In this document: piece by piece, positions 33,101-42,593 of the stretch
How the letters are laid out: each line of letters opens with the position of its first letter
Position numbering within the stretch: the stretch's first letter is position 1
DNA from: Pseudomonas fluorescens
Lineage (GTDB): Bacteria; Pseudomonadota; Gammaproteobacteria; Pseudomonadales; Pseudomonadaceae
Assembly: GCF_002022275.1 (NCBI RefSeq)
Contig: NZ_MSDF01000053.1
Coordinates: 52,494 to 116,493, forward strand
Direction of reading: 5' to 3'
Length of the DNA: 64,000 bases
Notes under the pieces: generated by a model
The model's input: only the letters and a program-made list of their open reading frames with translations
Told to the model about the DNA's origin: nothing
Databases searched by the model: none
Position numbers and translations under genes: made by a program

Positions 33101-36100
33101 GGTACAGCACGGGTGTCAGGACTTTTTGGCCGTTGACCTCGGCTTCTTCCATCCAGACGATGTCGTGGGTCAGCGCCGCTACTTGTTCGGCACTCAGGGA
33201 CACGCCGAGTTGCAGGTTGAGCGAGTCCTTGTAGGAGATCGCGTTGTCCATCAGGTAGCGGAACAACGCGTCGTCGCTGGCGATGCCGTCGATGTAACGC
33301 TGGCCGGTGCGCGCCACCACGGCTTCGCGGATCAGGCGTTGTTCGTAGAGGCCGTCGCCCAGGCGCTTCCAGCTGGCATCGGGGTTGTAACCGAGTTTGC
33401 CGAGCAGGTAGTCGGAGCTCATGAACTGCTTGAGGTCGGTGAGCGCCGGGTTGGTCTCGATCAGGTATTTGTGGCTGTTATCCACCGGGGCAATGTCCGG
33501 CAGGCCTTGCACGCGGGTGACCGTGGGCGCGCGGCCGTCCAGTTCGCGTGGGGCCTGGCCGTTGACCGCGCTGCTGGGCGGCTGGCCATCGAGGCTGAAA
33601 CCACGTTCTTGCACGGCGCTGTAGTCGAGGGTTTGCTCTCGGTCTTTCGCGGTAATCTGGCGGCCGCTGACGCTGAAATCGCCATTGCCCGTCGAGGCAC
33701 TGGAAGCGCCATCAGCCTTGGCCTGCTGGCCGCTCAAGCGGAACAAACCGTTTTGCCCGGTCGGCAGGCTGAACCCGGGCAAGGTCGCCGGGTTGACCTG
33801 GCGCTGGGCCAGGTCCGGCGGCAATTGCGCGGTGATCGCCGGTTTGACCGTGGAGGCAAACACGTCGGCGTTGGTGTTGCGGTTTTGCGCAGGCGTGCTG
33901 ATGTCGGTGGCGTTGGGGCGAATCACGCTGTTGTCGATCTTGCTGGTGGCATTCACCGTCACCAGGCCAGCCGCCTGAATCACCGCCTGTGCAATCACAC
34001 TGCCAGCGGTTGGCACCACATAGCTGCTGCTCTCATAAAAGTTACCAATGCCCGCCATCACATCAGCCATGGAAAGCTGGCCCGGGCGATAGTCGCCCGA
34101 GTTCGGGTTGTTGTAGGTGTTGAACTGGTTCTGGCGGTCGATGAAGGTGTTGTAGATGCCACGATCACGAGTGTAGAGGCCTGAGTTGAAGTGGCGTTCT
34201 TCGCCCCCGGCAGCGCCGCGGTTGGTCAGTACATCGGTATTGATCAGGATGTTTTGAGCGGCGGAGACCGAGCTGTACAGGTTATCGAAGGTCTGGCTGC
34301 CCACGGTGAGGTCGCCACCGGCGTTGATAAACGCGGAAGCCGAACTGCCGGTCATCACGTCTTCGTATTTCTCGACCGAGGTGAAGTAGAGCTCGCAGCC
34401 TTTGCCTTTGCAGAAGTCGTTCGAATAGATATTGAGGTTGCCCGAGACCAATTTCTTTTCAGTGGTGAACTGGTCACGGCGGTTACTCAGCGTATCCGCG
34501 AAAAGGCGCATGTTGCCGGCGCTTTCCAGGCTGCCGGAAACGTTTTCGATCAGGCTGCTGCGCGCACCGGCGTCATCCCGGGCAATGTCCAGGCCGCCCA
34601 GGCTGTAGACGTCGCCATAGCGATTGCTGAAGTCATTGACGCGCAAGGTCATGTCGTTGCCGCTGAACAACAAGCCCTTGTCGTTGAGCAGGTGGGTGGC
34701 GTTCAGCCGGACTTTTTCCGCGCCGCCCAGGGTGCCGTAGTTGTTCAGGGTGGTGGCGTTAACCGTGAGGTCGCCCAGTGCGGTCAAGCGCCCGTGATTG
34801 TTCAGGGTGGTGCTGTTGACCTGCGTGAGTGCACCGCCGGCAATCCGTGCATTTTCGCCCAGGTCCATGCGCGCGCTGGTGAGGGTCATCGCCCCCAGGC
34901 TGCTGACCCGGCCATTGCCGCTGTAGCCACCGGTCAGCGTCAGGTTGAGCGTGCCGTCGCTGGCCAACAGGCCGTCGTTGGTCCAGGTGTCGCCGGTGCC
35001 GGTCAGGCTGTGCGTACCGAGCAATTGCCCGCTGGTGGTTTGGGTGAATTGGCCGATGTCGAGGTTCAAGCGCCCGGCTTGAATCACGCTGCTGTTGGTC
35101 CAGCTGGCCGCCTTGATAGCCAGTTGGCCGTTGGTGACGAAGCTGCCGCCGGCGCGGGTGACTTGATCAGAGGTCAGGTCGAACTTACCGCTGCCGGTAT
35201 GCACCACGCGCCCGCCGTTGTTGTCCAGGCCAGCGGCTTGCAGGTTGAGGTTTTCGTTGGCGCTTTCCAGCGCGCCCAAACGGTTATCAAACAGCCCCGA
35301 AACGATGATATCGGTCGTGCCCGCACGGCCCATGGCCCGCAGGTTGCCATTGGCGTTGTTGAGGGTTTGAGCTGACAGGCGCAGGGCGTCGTCGCTTTCG
35401 ATCAGGCCGAAGCGGTTGTTCAGAGTACCCGTGAGGCCGAAATCGATACTGCGGGCGCCGACCTTGCCGCCATTGCCGGCCGCCGTGCCCTGGTTATCGA
35501 AATCGCTGGCGGTGACCTTCAGCAAAGTATCGGCGTACACACCACCCCCGCTGTTGTTAAAAGTGCGGGTGACGATGCGGTTTTCACCGCCCAAGGCAGA
35601 CAGATGCCCCAGCTGGTTGAGCACTCCATCCTTGGCGTCGATGTTCAGCGACTGCGCCTGGGTGATCCCGCCGCCGTTGTCGAACAGGCCAGTGACCAGT
35701 TTGATCGCGCCTTTGCTGCTGTTGAGTACACCACCTGTGGTGTTGACCACGCTGGCCGATGCCAGGTCCAGGTTGCCACTGAGGCTGTCGACCCGGCCGC
35801 CCTGATTGTTCAGCGCGCCACTGAGGCGCAGTTGATTATCGGCTTGGCTCTGTAACGTGCCCTGCTGGTTATTGAGGGTGCGCGCGGCGAGTTCCAGCGT
35901 GCCCAGCTGGCTGAAAATCAGGCCGTCCTGGCGGTTGTCGACATCACCGGCCAGCAGCTTGATCACCAGCGCCTTCTGGCTGGCGAGTGTGCCTTTATTG
36001 CGGTTATCGAGGTCGCCGTTGGCGAGGGTCAGGTCAAGCCGATCCTGGCTCACCAGTTGACCGCCACGGTTGTCCAGGCTGGCCGCGTTCAGTAACAGCG

Positions 36101-39100
36101 CGGCGCCACTGGCCAGACGGGCGTTATTGGCGTTGATCAGCGCACCACTGAGGGTGCCTTGCAGGGTGCCCTGGCTGATCAGTTGACCGGCGCTGTTGTC
36201 CAGGCTTTGGGCGGTCAAGGTGATGTTGGCCGCGCTGATCTGGCCACCACGGTTGAGAATTTCGCTCTGAGCGTTGTTGAAGCCCAGGTGCTGGCCTGCG
36301 GAAATCAAGCCGCTGTTGCTGTTGTCCAGGCGACCGGCAACGGCGAGGCTGACATCGGCCTGGCCGGAGATGATGCCCCGATCATTGTTCAGGCTGGCCG
36401 CGCTGAGGGTTTGCAGGCCCTGGCTGACCAAAGCACCCGCCGCGTGGTTGTCCAGCGCGCCGGTGAGGGTGGTTTGCAAGGTACCGCTTTTACTCGACAG
36501 CGTGCCCTCGGCACTGTTGTCCAGGCTGCCGCCAACGACCGTCAAGCCATTCCAGCCAGAGATCAAACCTTTGTCAGCGTTGACCACTGTTTCGGCTTCG
36601 AGGCGCAACTGGTCGGCACTGAGAATGACCCCGCGATCACCGTTGTCGATGCGCTTGGCGGCCAGCGTGAACGCCGTCTGGCTAGAGATTTCTGCGCCTT
36701 CGCGGTTCGTCAGGTTGGCCAGGCGTGCGAAGGTCAACGGCCCTTTGGCGCTGATCAAGCCCGCGCGGTTGTCCAGGTCACCGCCTTGCAAGTCGATGCT
36801 CACGGCGCGCTCGCCAATCAAGCGGCCCTGGCGCTGAATCAGTTGTTGAACGGTGAGCTTCAAGTCGCCCTTGGCCGAGATTTCCCCGCCCTGGCTCGAA
36901 TCCACACGCTGGCCCACCAAAGTGAGATCAGCCTGGCTGTTGATCAGGCCCGCACCGTTGTCGAGGTTGGCGACGGTCAGGTTCAAGGCGTCCTGGCTGC
37001 CGATCACGCCGCTGCGGTTGTCCACATCGGCGGCATTAACTGTCAGGCGGCCATCGCTGACCAGTTGCCCTCCCTGGCGGTTATTCAGCGCGCCGGTGTT
37101 AAGGGTCTGCTGCGCGCCGGCCCAGAGGCGGCCCTTGTCGCTGTTGTTCAATGAGCCCGAGGTGGCCGTCAGGGTCGTCGCGGCGGAAATCAGCCCCTTG
37201 TCATGGTTGTCCAGCGCGCCGCTGACCTTCAGCGCCAGAGCGCCCCGGCTGGCCAGTGCACCGCCGGCGCTGTTGTCCAGGCTGTCGGCGTCTACCTGCA
37301 GGAGGCTTTTCGCGGACAATACACCTTCGACGCTGTTATCCAGCGCCTTGGCAACGCGTACTTGCAGGCTGTCGCCACTGATGACTTTGCCGCCGCGGTT
37401 GTTCAGCGCGTCGGCTGCCAACAGAAATGATTGCGTGCTGGATATCTCGCCGCCGGCGCTGTTGTCGACGCGGCCCAGGTCTCTCAACAGTAACTGGCCC
37501 GGTGTCGCAATCAGGCCGCCGTCGCGGTTGATCAGTTGCCCATGGTTCAAGTCGAGGTCGATGCCGGTATCGCTGACCAACTCGCCACGGTCCTGTTGGT
37601 CCAGCCCGGTCAGGGTAGCCTTGATCGCGGACTTGGCGAAGATCGAACCTTGTCTGCTATTGTCCAGTTGCCCGGCGTTGAGGGTGATGGCGGCGTCCGT
37701 GCTGATGCTGCCTTTTTGACTGTTGTTCAAACCTGCGCTGCGCACCTCGATGCTGCCCTTGGCACTGATCACACCGCCCTGGCTGTTGTTCAGCGAAGCG
37801 CTCACCAAGGTGGCCGTACCATCGGCCAGCAGCTTGCCCGCTTGATTGTTCAGTTGGCCCTGAGTTGTGACCGACAGCGCGTTGGCAGCAGACAAGATGC
37901 CGCCCTGGCTGTTATCCAGCGCAGCCGTCTTGACGGTTATCGTGCCCTCACTGAGCAAGGTGCCCTGCCCTTGGTTGAGCAGGTCACCCGTCAGTTGGAT
38001 GTTCAGGTCTTTTTGGCTGGTGACACGGCCGCCGCTGTTATCCAGCTGACCGCCGTTCAACACAAGGCTCTCACGCCCGGCCAGCAGGCCTTTGCTCTGG
38101 TTGAGCAGGCGCTGCACTGTCAACGCGAGGCCGCCGTCACCGATGACCTTGCCTGCGTTGTTGTTCAACTGGTCGGCAACCACCTGCACCTTGGCCTGGC
38201 TGGAGATCTCGCCGAGGCTGTTGAGGACGGTCTGGCCGCGCAGGTCTACGCCTTGGGTAGCGGCCACCAGACCGCCGTTGCGGTTGTCCAGCGAGGTGGC
38301 CGTGAGGCTCAATGCGCCTTCGCTGACCAGCTCGCCCGCTTGCTGGTTGAGTACGCCGACCGTTGCCTGCAGGTCGCCTTGGGCGCTGATTCGGCCAGCG
38401 CTGCTGTAAACCTCATTGGCATTCAGGGCCAGTCGGCCAGCTGTGCTCAGTTTGCCGCCAGCACTGTTGTTCAGGCTGACCACCTCGACACGCGTATCGG
38501 CCTGGCTGCTGATGACGCCTTTGTGGCTGTTATCAAGGTGGCCGCCAGTCAGGGTAAGCGCGCCGTCGGCGATTACCAGGCCGGCGCTGTTGGTCAAAGT
38601 ATCGGCCTGCAGCGCGAGGGTGGTTTTACTGGAGACGAGCCCGGCCCGGGCGTTGTTCAGTTGCCCGGCGGATACCTGTTGGACACCCTGGCTGATCAGG
38701 TTGCCTTCGTTGCTGTTGTCGAGCAGCCCGGCAATGGTCGTGGTCAAGGCACCCTGACTGGCGACGGTGCCTTTACCGCTGTTATCCAGGCTGGCTGCCT
38801 GTAGCGTCAGCAGACTGGTCGCGGAAAAAATGCCGAGGCGGTTATCGATCGCGCCACTGGCGATCACGGAGAGGTTGCTGCCCAGCAGTTTGCCGCCGCC
38901 GTTATCCAGGGTCGTGGCGGTGATGCGGGTCTGGCTCGCGGAGATTTCGCCCGCGCGGTTGCTCAGTTGGGCGGCCGTTACACGGGCCTGTTCCTGGCTG
39001 GCGACCAAGCCGTTGTCGTTATTCAGTTGAGCGGCGTTGAGCACCAGGCCCTTGAGGCCGATCACCCGACCGCTGCTGTTATCCAGCGCTGCCACTGCTG

Positions 39101-40505
39101 TGATGTCGGCGCTGTTCTCGCTGTGCAGCAGCCCATCAACGCGGTTATCGATGCCGGTGGCATTGACCGTGAGCGACTCCTTGGCGAGGATGCGGCCACC
39201 GCGGTTATCGATCTGGCCGGCGGTCACCTGCGCTGTCGAGCCGCTCAATGCACCGGTCTGGTTATCCAGAGTTTGCGCGGTCGTCACGGTCAGCGCGCGG
39301 CTGGCAACCACGCTTTTGGTATTGTTGAGGCTCGCCGCCGACAGGCTGACGTCGCCGCTGGCATTGCGGCTTTCATCGGCATTGACGCCCGCTTCGATGA
39401 TGCCGTTGTTGATCACCTGCCCGCTGCTGGTCAGGGTGATGCTGTCTCGCGCGGCGAGGCTTTTCTGGTTGCTCAAACCCGTGGTGGTTTGCACATCAAT
39501 ACGCGTACCGGCGTACACCGCACCCGTGGCATCCAGCTGGCCGGCCTTGATGACCACCGCGTCGCTGGCCTTGGCATTGGCAAGGCTCAAACGGCCATTG
39601 GCGTCGAGCTGAATATCCCCGCCACTGGCCGCCAGCGTACCGTCCAGCCTCACCCCAACGCCTGCCTCGGTGCCCACCAGTTTGATCGCACCGGCGTACA
39701 TCCCGCCCAAGGCGCTGGAGTCAATCGCCAACTCCGGCTTAACGCTGCCGTCGTCGGCACGCGCGGTCGCATTCAAGGTCTGCGCGTTGACGTCGTTACG
39801 CCCGGCAATAACCGTGAGGTTGCGCGCATTGATCTGCGCGTTGATCTTCGCCGAGCGCGTGATGATTTCGAAGCGGTCGACGTTGTTGGCATTCAGGCCC
39901 TGGCCGTCGATGGTCACAGCGCCGCCATCGACCTGGTAACGGTCCAGGCGACCGTTATCGAGGATGGGTTTACCGGTGGTCAGGGTGACGTTGGGGGTGT
40001 TGATGAAACCGCAGCCGTTGCAGCTGATGCCGTAGGGGTTGGCAACGATGACCTTGGCCGACTGCCCCGCCACTTCGGTGTAGCCACGCAATTGGCTGGG
40101 GCTGCCGCCGTTGACTTCGTTGAGGATGATGTTGGCGGAGCGGCCTTGCAGGTTCGGGTTGCCGAGGATGATCCCGCCGAGCTGGGTCGATTGAGTGCGG
40201 TCGGTCGCGTTGTTGAGAATCACGCCGTTGGCGCCGACGTTGTAGTCCTTGAACTGGTTATGGGACAGGCCGCTGCCATTCGGCGCGGCGATGTTGACGA
40301 CTGGCACGCCATTGCCCGCAGCGCCCAGGCTGGTGCCCGGGGCGCTGACCACAATACCCTCGGCATTCGCCAGCAACGGTTGCCAAAACAGGGCGTTCGC
40401 CAGAATCAACGCCAGTCCACGTTTGGGCAAACCCCAGAAGTGCTCACGCGGTTGTAGACGGGCAGAAGGTTGTGAGCCCAGGAAGGCCAAGTGGCGAATA
40501 TCCAT
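30102..40505 (-). CDS. cdiA: Contact-dependent inhibition effector CdiA (two-partner secretion)
   Basis: A 3467-residue exoprotein. After an extended signal sequence (about residues 1-50, ending LLANAEG) comes the TPS domain, with NPNLQGRSANII and NPYGISCNGCGFI as the NPNL- and NPYGI-type motifs. About 1600 residues of FHA-1 repeats (LDN-x-x-G pattern, each about 20 residues) form the beta-helical shaft, followed by a middle region (about 2050-2450), FHA-2 repeats (about 2500-2830) and a hydrophobic pretoxin part with a VENN-like WVAGNVERYNAEL. The last about 100 residues (GQAVFKRGKDYITRDLDGHN, GTFDINLNRIGD) match Ntox21, a predicted RNase toxin. The 3' end is AT-rich. The start at 40505 is 31 bases after cdiB. 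Confidence 0.92.
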   Translation of the reverse strand: MDIRHLAFLGSQPSARLQPREHFWGLPKRGLALILANALFWQPLLANAEGIVVSAPGTSLGAAGNGVPVVNIAAPNGSGLSHNQFKDYNVGANGVILNNATDRTQSTQLGGIILGNPNLQGRSANIILNEVNGGSPSQLRGYTEVAGQSAKVIVANPYGISCNGCGFINTPNVTLTTGKPILDNGRLDRYQVDGGAVTIDGQGLNANNVDRFEIITRSAKINAQINARNLTVIAGRNDVNAQTLNATARADDGSVKPELAIDSSALGGMYAGAIKLVGTEAGVGVRLDGTLAASGGDIQLDANGRLSLANAKASDAVVIKAGQLDATGAVYAGTRIDVQTTTGLSNQKSLAARDSITLTSSGQVINNGIIEAGVNADESRNASGDVSLSAASLNNTKSVVASRALTVTTAQTLDNQTGALSGSTAQVTAGQIDNRGGRILAKESLTVNATGIDNRVDGLLHSENSADITAVAALDNSSGRVIGLKGLVLNAAQLNNDNGLVASQEQARVTAAQLSNRAGEISASQTRITATTLDNGGGKLLGSNLSVIASGAIDNRLGIFSATSLLTLQAASLDNSGKGTVASQGALTTTIAGLLDNSNEGNLISQGVQQVSAGQLNNARAGLVSSKTTLALQADTLTNSAGLVIADGALTLTGGHLDNSHKGVISSQADTRVEVVSLNNSAGGKLSTAGRLALNANEVYSSAGRISAQGDLQATVGVLNQQAGELVSEGALSLTATSLDNRNGGLVAATQGVDLRGQTVLNSLGEISSQAKVQVVADQLNNNAGKVIGDGGLALTVQRLLNQSKGLLAGRESLVLNGGQLDNSGGRVTSQKDLNIQLTGDLLNQGQGTLLSEGTITVKTAALDNSQGGILSAANALSVTTQGQLNNQAGKLLADGTATLVSASLNNSQGGVISAKGSIEVRSAGLNNSQKGSISTDAAITLNAGQLDNSRQGSIFAKSAIKATLTGLDQQDRGELVSDTGIDLDLNHGQLINRDGGLIATPGQLLLRDLGRVDNSAGGEISSTQSFLLAADALNNRGGKVISGDSLQVRVAKALDNSVEGVLSAKSLLQVDADSLDNSAGGALASRGALALKVSGALDNHDKGLISAATTLTATSGSLNNSDKGRLWAGAQQTLNTGALNNRQGGQLVSDGRLTVNAADVDNRSGVIGSQDALNLTVANLDNGAGLINSQADLTLVGQRVDSSQGGEISAKGDLKLTVQQLIQRQGRLIGERAVSIDLQGGDLDNRAGLISAKGPLTFARLANLTNREGAEISSQTAFTLAAKRIDNGDRGVILSADQLRLEAETVVNADKGLISGWNGLTVVGGSLDNSAEGTLSSKSGTLQTTLTGALDNHAAGALVSQGLQTLSAASLNNDRGIISGQADVSLAVAGRLDNSNSGLISAGQHLGFNNAQSEILNRGGQISAANITLTAQSLDNSAGQLISQGTLQGTLSGALINANNARLASGAALLLNAASLDNRGGQLVSQDRLDLTLANGDLDNRNKGTLASQKALVIKLLAGDVDNRQDGLIFSQLGTLELAARTLNNQQGTLQSQADNQLRLSGALNNQGGRVDSLSGNLDLASASVVNTTGGVLNSSKGAIKLVTGLFDNGGGITQAQSLNIDAKDGVLNQLGHLSALGGENRIVTRTFNNSGGGVYADTLLKVTASDFDNQGTAAGNGGKVGARSIDFGLTGTLNNRFGLIESDDALRLSAQTLNNANGNLRAMGRAGTTDIIVSGLFDNRLGALESANENLNLQAAGLDNNGGRVVHTGSGKFDLTSDQVTRAGGSFVTNGQLAIKAASWTNSSVIQAGRLNLDIGQFTQTTSGQLLGTHSLTGTGDTWTNDGLLASDGTLNLTLTGGYSGNGRVSSLGAMTLTSARMDLGENARIAGGALTQVNSTTLNNHGRLTALGDLTVNATTLNNYGTLGGAEKVRLNATHLLNDKGLLFSGNDMTLRVNDFSNRYGDVYSLGGLDIARDDAGARSSLIENVSGSLESAGNMRLFADTLSNRRDQFTTEKKLVSGNLNIYSNDFCKGKGCELYFTSVEKYEDVMTGSSASAFINAGGDLTVGSQTFDNLYSSVSAAQNILINTDVLTNRGAAGGEERHFNSGLYTRDRGIYNTFIDRQNQFNTYNNPNSGDYRPGQLSMADVMAGIGNFYESSSYVVPTAGSVIAQAVIQAAGLVTVNATSKIDNSVIRPNATDISTPAQNRNTNADVFASTVKPAITAQLPPDLAQRQVNPATLPGFSLPTGQNGLFRLSGQQAKADGASSASTGNGDFSVSGRQITAKDREQTLDYSAVQERGFSLDGQPPSSAVNGQAPRELDGRAPTVTRVQGLPDIAPVDNSHKYLIETNPALTDLKQFMSSDYLLGKLGYNPDASWKRLGDGLYEQRLIREAVVARTGQRYIDGIASDDALFRYLMDNAISYKDSLNLQLGVSLSAEQVAALTHDIVWMEEAEVNGQKVLTPVLYLAQANNRLAPNGALIQGQDVSLISGGDLHNSGTLRATNNLSMVAANIDNSGLMQAGNRLEMLATDSIRNTRGGIVTGRDISATAVTGDIINERTVTTFKQEGEGYQLRNDVVSEGSRFEATDTLKLNAGRDVINVGSHLKAGGNASVTAGRDVVIASQTEQDDYAYQRRRVKGTEQTTLQHTSAVDVGGNLAIDARRDIAVIASTVSAAKDLSAKAGESLTLSAAANEEHEYSKGKKGDTKTTTQLDKVTQQSAELKAGGDLIAIAGTDLTLIASKISAGNEAYVHADNELQLLAAQDSNYSLYDMNKKGGWGSKKTQRDEVTDVKNVGSEIKTGGDLTLESGGDQKYQAAKLDSGGDIAIVSGGAVTFEAVMDLRQESHEKSKSSLVWTSSKGKGNTDETLRQTQMIAEGSIVIKAVDGLKIDIKQIDQHTVSQTIDVMVKADPQLAWLKEAETRGDVDWRQVQEMHDSFRYSHSSLGQGAMLAIIIIVTVLTAGGASALAASAGSAVGAGSTMAAATAGVAATSTTAAVAATTAGLGNVIATASLTSLASTGVVSTINNKGNLGAAFKDTFSSNSLRNAAIGGLTAGVLNYADSKWFQNTGSATDAGAQVTTAGPVQNPGYSKQLLSWENAQQTVLRSGTHAVINSGISTAINGGSLKDNFGAALVSEGFDLAAAVGNKSVGDLADYLDVSPGSAQKILMHALVGGAFSVAKGGDFKTGALAGAAAEGLTAIATENLGQYLDSRFATDDQFKVATAQVIGIAAGSLVNGDPEIASWVAGNVERYNAELHKDAPKRLKEGFDTLHAQGKYLDLNAEDVLSDVQRIIDGERDPSKLNPQVVGFLNQFPPAVLRELLYQPTQKEELIMLAIEMGFPSIGGKGTAAVKIGEKISKEAAEALEKKFGEALAKNAGTTARALAEPVYKTTKEAKFAAEALGFKKVNETVHNGQAVFKRGKDYITRDLDGHNGGAWKMADSIKALSSRETRSGTFDINLNRIGD

Positions 40506-40536
40506 ATCAGTTTCTCGATGCAACGAATGCGTTGAA

Positions 40537-42249
40537 TTACAGGAAGAAGTCCATGCGGAAATAGATCGGCGCTTCGCGTTCAAGCAGCGCGGCCGGTCGT
40601 TCCAGCGAGTGGGCAAAGGTCACGCTGGTGCTGAGATATTTGCCACGGGCGAACACCTCAAGCGAGTTGCTCGACACTCGGCCGTGTACCTCGCCGTTGT
40701 AGCGAGCGTTGCGAATGACGCCACTGTCGTAACCGACGCTGGCGCCGTACTCGGCGAATGCCGGGCGCAACCAGTCAAGGGTCACCGGGCGACTCCAGCG
40801 CAGGTCGTTACGCCAGTAAGCGCCGCTGTCGCCGCTCAGTTGCTGGTCCTTGTAGCCGCGTATCGAGGAAGAGCCGCCCAGGCTCATGCGCTGGGGGCTG
40901 AACAACACGTCTTCACTGCGCTGCCCGGTGGCCAGGCTGGTAAAACTCAGGGACTCGCCCCACAGCTGGAACGGTTGCAGGTAGCTGACGGTGGCGGTGT
41001 ATTTGCGATAGCGCGCGTCCGGCACACCCGGGCGAGGGTTGTGATTGCCTTGGGCGTCGAACGCGCCCGTGCCGTTTTGCATGCCCGCGTCGAGGTTGAC
41101 GAACGCGCTGCCGATCCGCCGGCCGTGGTTGATGCCCAGCTGCAGCTCGCTCAAGCGGTTACTGCTTTCTTTCAGGCGGCTGTCTTCGATGTAGTTGTTG
41201 GTGCGCAGATGAGCCAGGCCGACGTTGACCGAAGTCTTGCTGAGCGCGTCCCGGTGGATCACCCGTTCTGCACGCAACTGGTGGTTTTCACTGTCGCCGG
41301 TTTGCTTGAAGTCAAAGCCGTTGCCTTGTACCACCGAGCGATAATCGCTGGTGTTGTAGCTGTAGCTGAAGTTCCACCACCCCCACGGCAGGTTGTAGTA
41401 GAGCATGGCGTTTTTCGAGGTTTTCTGGTGGTCGCTGATGGCATCGTGGCCGCCGCGCAGTATCAGCTGATCGGCCAGGCCCAACGGGCTGTCCCATTCA
41501 AAGCCGGTGCCCCATTGCTGTTCGCCGGTGCTTTTCTGGCCGTCATTGTTACGCGACAGGCTGGCCCGCCAAGGCTTTTGCGGATCGTTTTTCACCCACA
41601 CTGAACTGCCGCCCACCGCAGTGCCGGGCGCCAGCTCCATTTGCGCTCGATTGGACGGCAAGCGGTTGAGTTGATCGATGGCCTGCTCGATTTCCCGCAG
41701 GTTCAATAGCTCGCCTTTGTTGCCTGGAAACGCCATGGCCAGTTCGCGGTCCGACAGTTGGCTATGCTCGGCGCCTTTCAATGTTTCAAGTTTGCCTTCC
41801 ACTACCAGCACCTGCAGTTGACCTTTGGACAGGTCCTGTTGCGGCAAGTAGGCGCGGCTCGTCACCAGGCCTTTGTCGATGTAGTAGTCGGTAATAACTT
41901 TAAGCAGTTGATTGAGCTGGGATACACCCAGACACTGCCCGATCCAGGGTTTGAGCAAACGCTCGCGGTCGGGTGCCGGCAGGCTGTCGGCGCCCTTGAG
42001 TTCGATGGTCTGGATGGGGAAACAACGCGTATCTACCGGGGTGTCGGGGACCACCGGTTTAGTCTCTTTGCCGGGCAGGTCCTTGAGTTCTTCAAGGCGC
42101 CGCTGCTGTTCTTCCAACAGTCGGTTTTGCCGGTCACGGATCAGGTCCTGATCACCGGGATTAGCCGCAGCGCTGGCGCTGTCATGGGCGCTGAAGCACA
42201 ACAAAGTGAGACACAGCAATTGCCGAGTCCATGGCGCTGGCACGTACAT
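40537..42249 (-). CDS. cdiB: CdiB/TpsB outer-membrane transporter
   Basis: A 570-residue two-partner secretion transporter that exports CdiA across the outer membrane. The signal peptide ends near SASA, a charged Q/E-rich linker (RLLEEQQRRLEELKDLPGK) follows, then two POTRA domains (CFPIQTIELKGA; SRAYLPQQDLSKGQLQVLVVEGKLE) and a 16-strand barrel. GSSSIRGYKDQQLSGDSG is the conserved (V/I)RGY loop. The ATG at 42249 is chosen because it starts a normal signal peptide; the frame is open 20 codons upstream. It lies upstream of cdiA in the order cdiB-cdiA-cdiI. Confidence 0.92.
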   Translation of the reverse strand: MYVPAPWTRQLLCLTLLCFSAHDSASAAANPGDQDLIRDRQNRLLEEQQRRLEELKDLPGKETKPVVPDTPVDTRCFPIQTIELKGADSLPAPDRERLLKPWIGQCLGVSQLNQLLKVITDYYIDKGLVTSRAYLPQQDLSKGQLQVLVVEGKLETLKGAEHSQLSDRELAMAFPGNKGELLNLREIEQAIDQLNRLPSNRAQMELAPGTAVGGSSVWVKNDPQKPWRASLSRNNDGQKSTGEQQWGTGFEWDSPLGLADQLILRGGHDAISDHQKTSKNAMLYYNLPWGWWNFSYSYNTSDYRSVVQGNGFDFKQTGDSENHQLRAERVIHRDALSKTSVNVGLAHLRTNNYIEDSRLKESSNRLSELQLGINHGRRIGSAFVNLDAGMQNGTGAFDAQGNHNPRPGVPDARYRKYTATVSYLQPFQLWGESLSFTSLATGQRSEDVLFSPQRMSLGGSSSIRGYKDQQLSGDSGAYWRNDLRWSRPVTLDWLRPAFAEYGASVGYDSGVIRNARYNGEVHGRVSSNSLEVFARGKYLSTSVTFAHSLERPAALLEREAPIYFRMDFFL

Positions 42250-42593
42250 ATTCGATCCATCGATAAATAATGCCGGGAACTTATCATCGAACCTTGCACA
42301 TGCCAACATTCTGACAAATCAGAGAACCCCTACATACAACATACTAACTAATTGTTTTTTAAAACTATTTAAACTTAAATCAATGAATGGAAAACCTATA
42401 AATCCGACAGACGGAAGAGCGCCATCACTTGACACCCACAAAACAATAAAAATTTAAATAGGAAAACGCCTGCAATCCCCAGGATACAGGTCGAAAAACA
42501 CAAACAATTACAAAGTTAATGATTTTAATGCCTCGCTACGCATAAGCCTTATTCTCGACTAGCGCAGCGATTCACGTGCGTTTCGCAACCCGC
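42250..42593 (-). promoter_or_regulatory. AT-rich upstream region of the CDI operon
   Basis: This 344-base stretch is markedly more AT-rich than its surroundings and has no convincing gene; a short plus-strand frame across it looks accidental. It must hold the cdiB promoter on minus and the 3' flank of the DUF2252 gene. I cannot point to a specific operator. Confidence 0.5.

Noticed and set aside
35000..39400. Regular repeats in cdiA considered as a CRISPR or tandem-repeat array
   Set aside because: They are protein-level repeats of about 20 residues with diverged DNA and no uniform spacers.
32784..40457. Several long plus-strand open frames (for example 466 and 496 codons) opposite cdiA
   Set aside because: They mirror the minus-strand FHA repeats, show no family motifs, and follow from strong third-position GC bias in cdiA.
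42206..42457. 83-codon plus-strand frame upstream of cdiB
   Set aside because: It overlaps the cdiB start, crosses an AT-rich promoter region and has no recognisable sequence.
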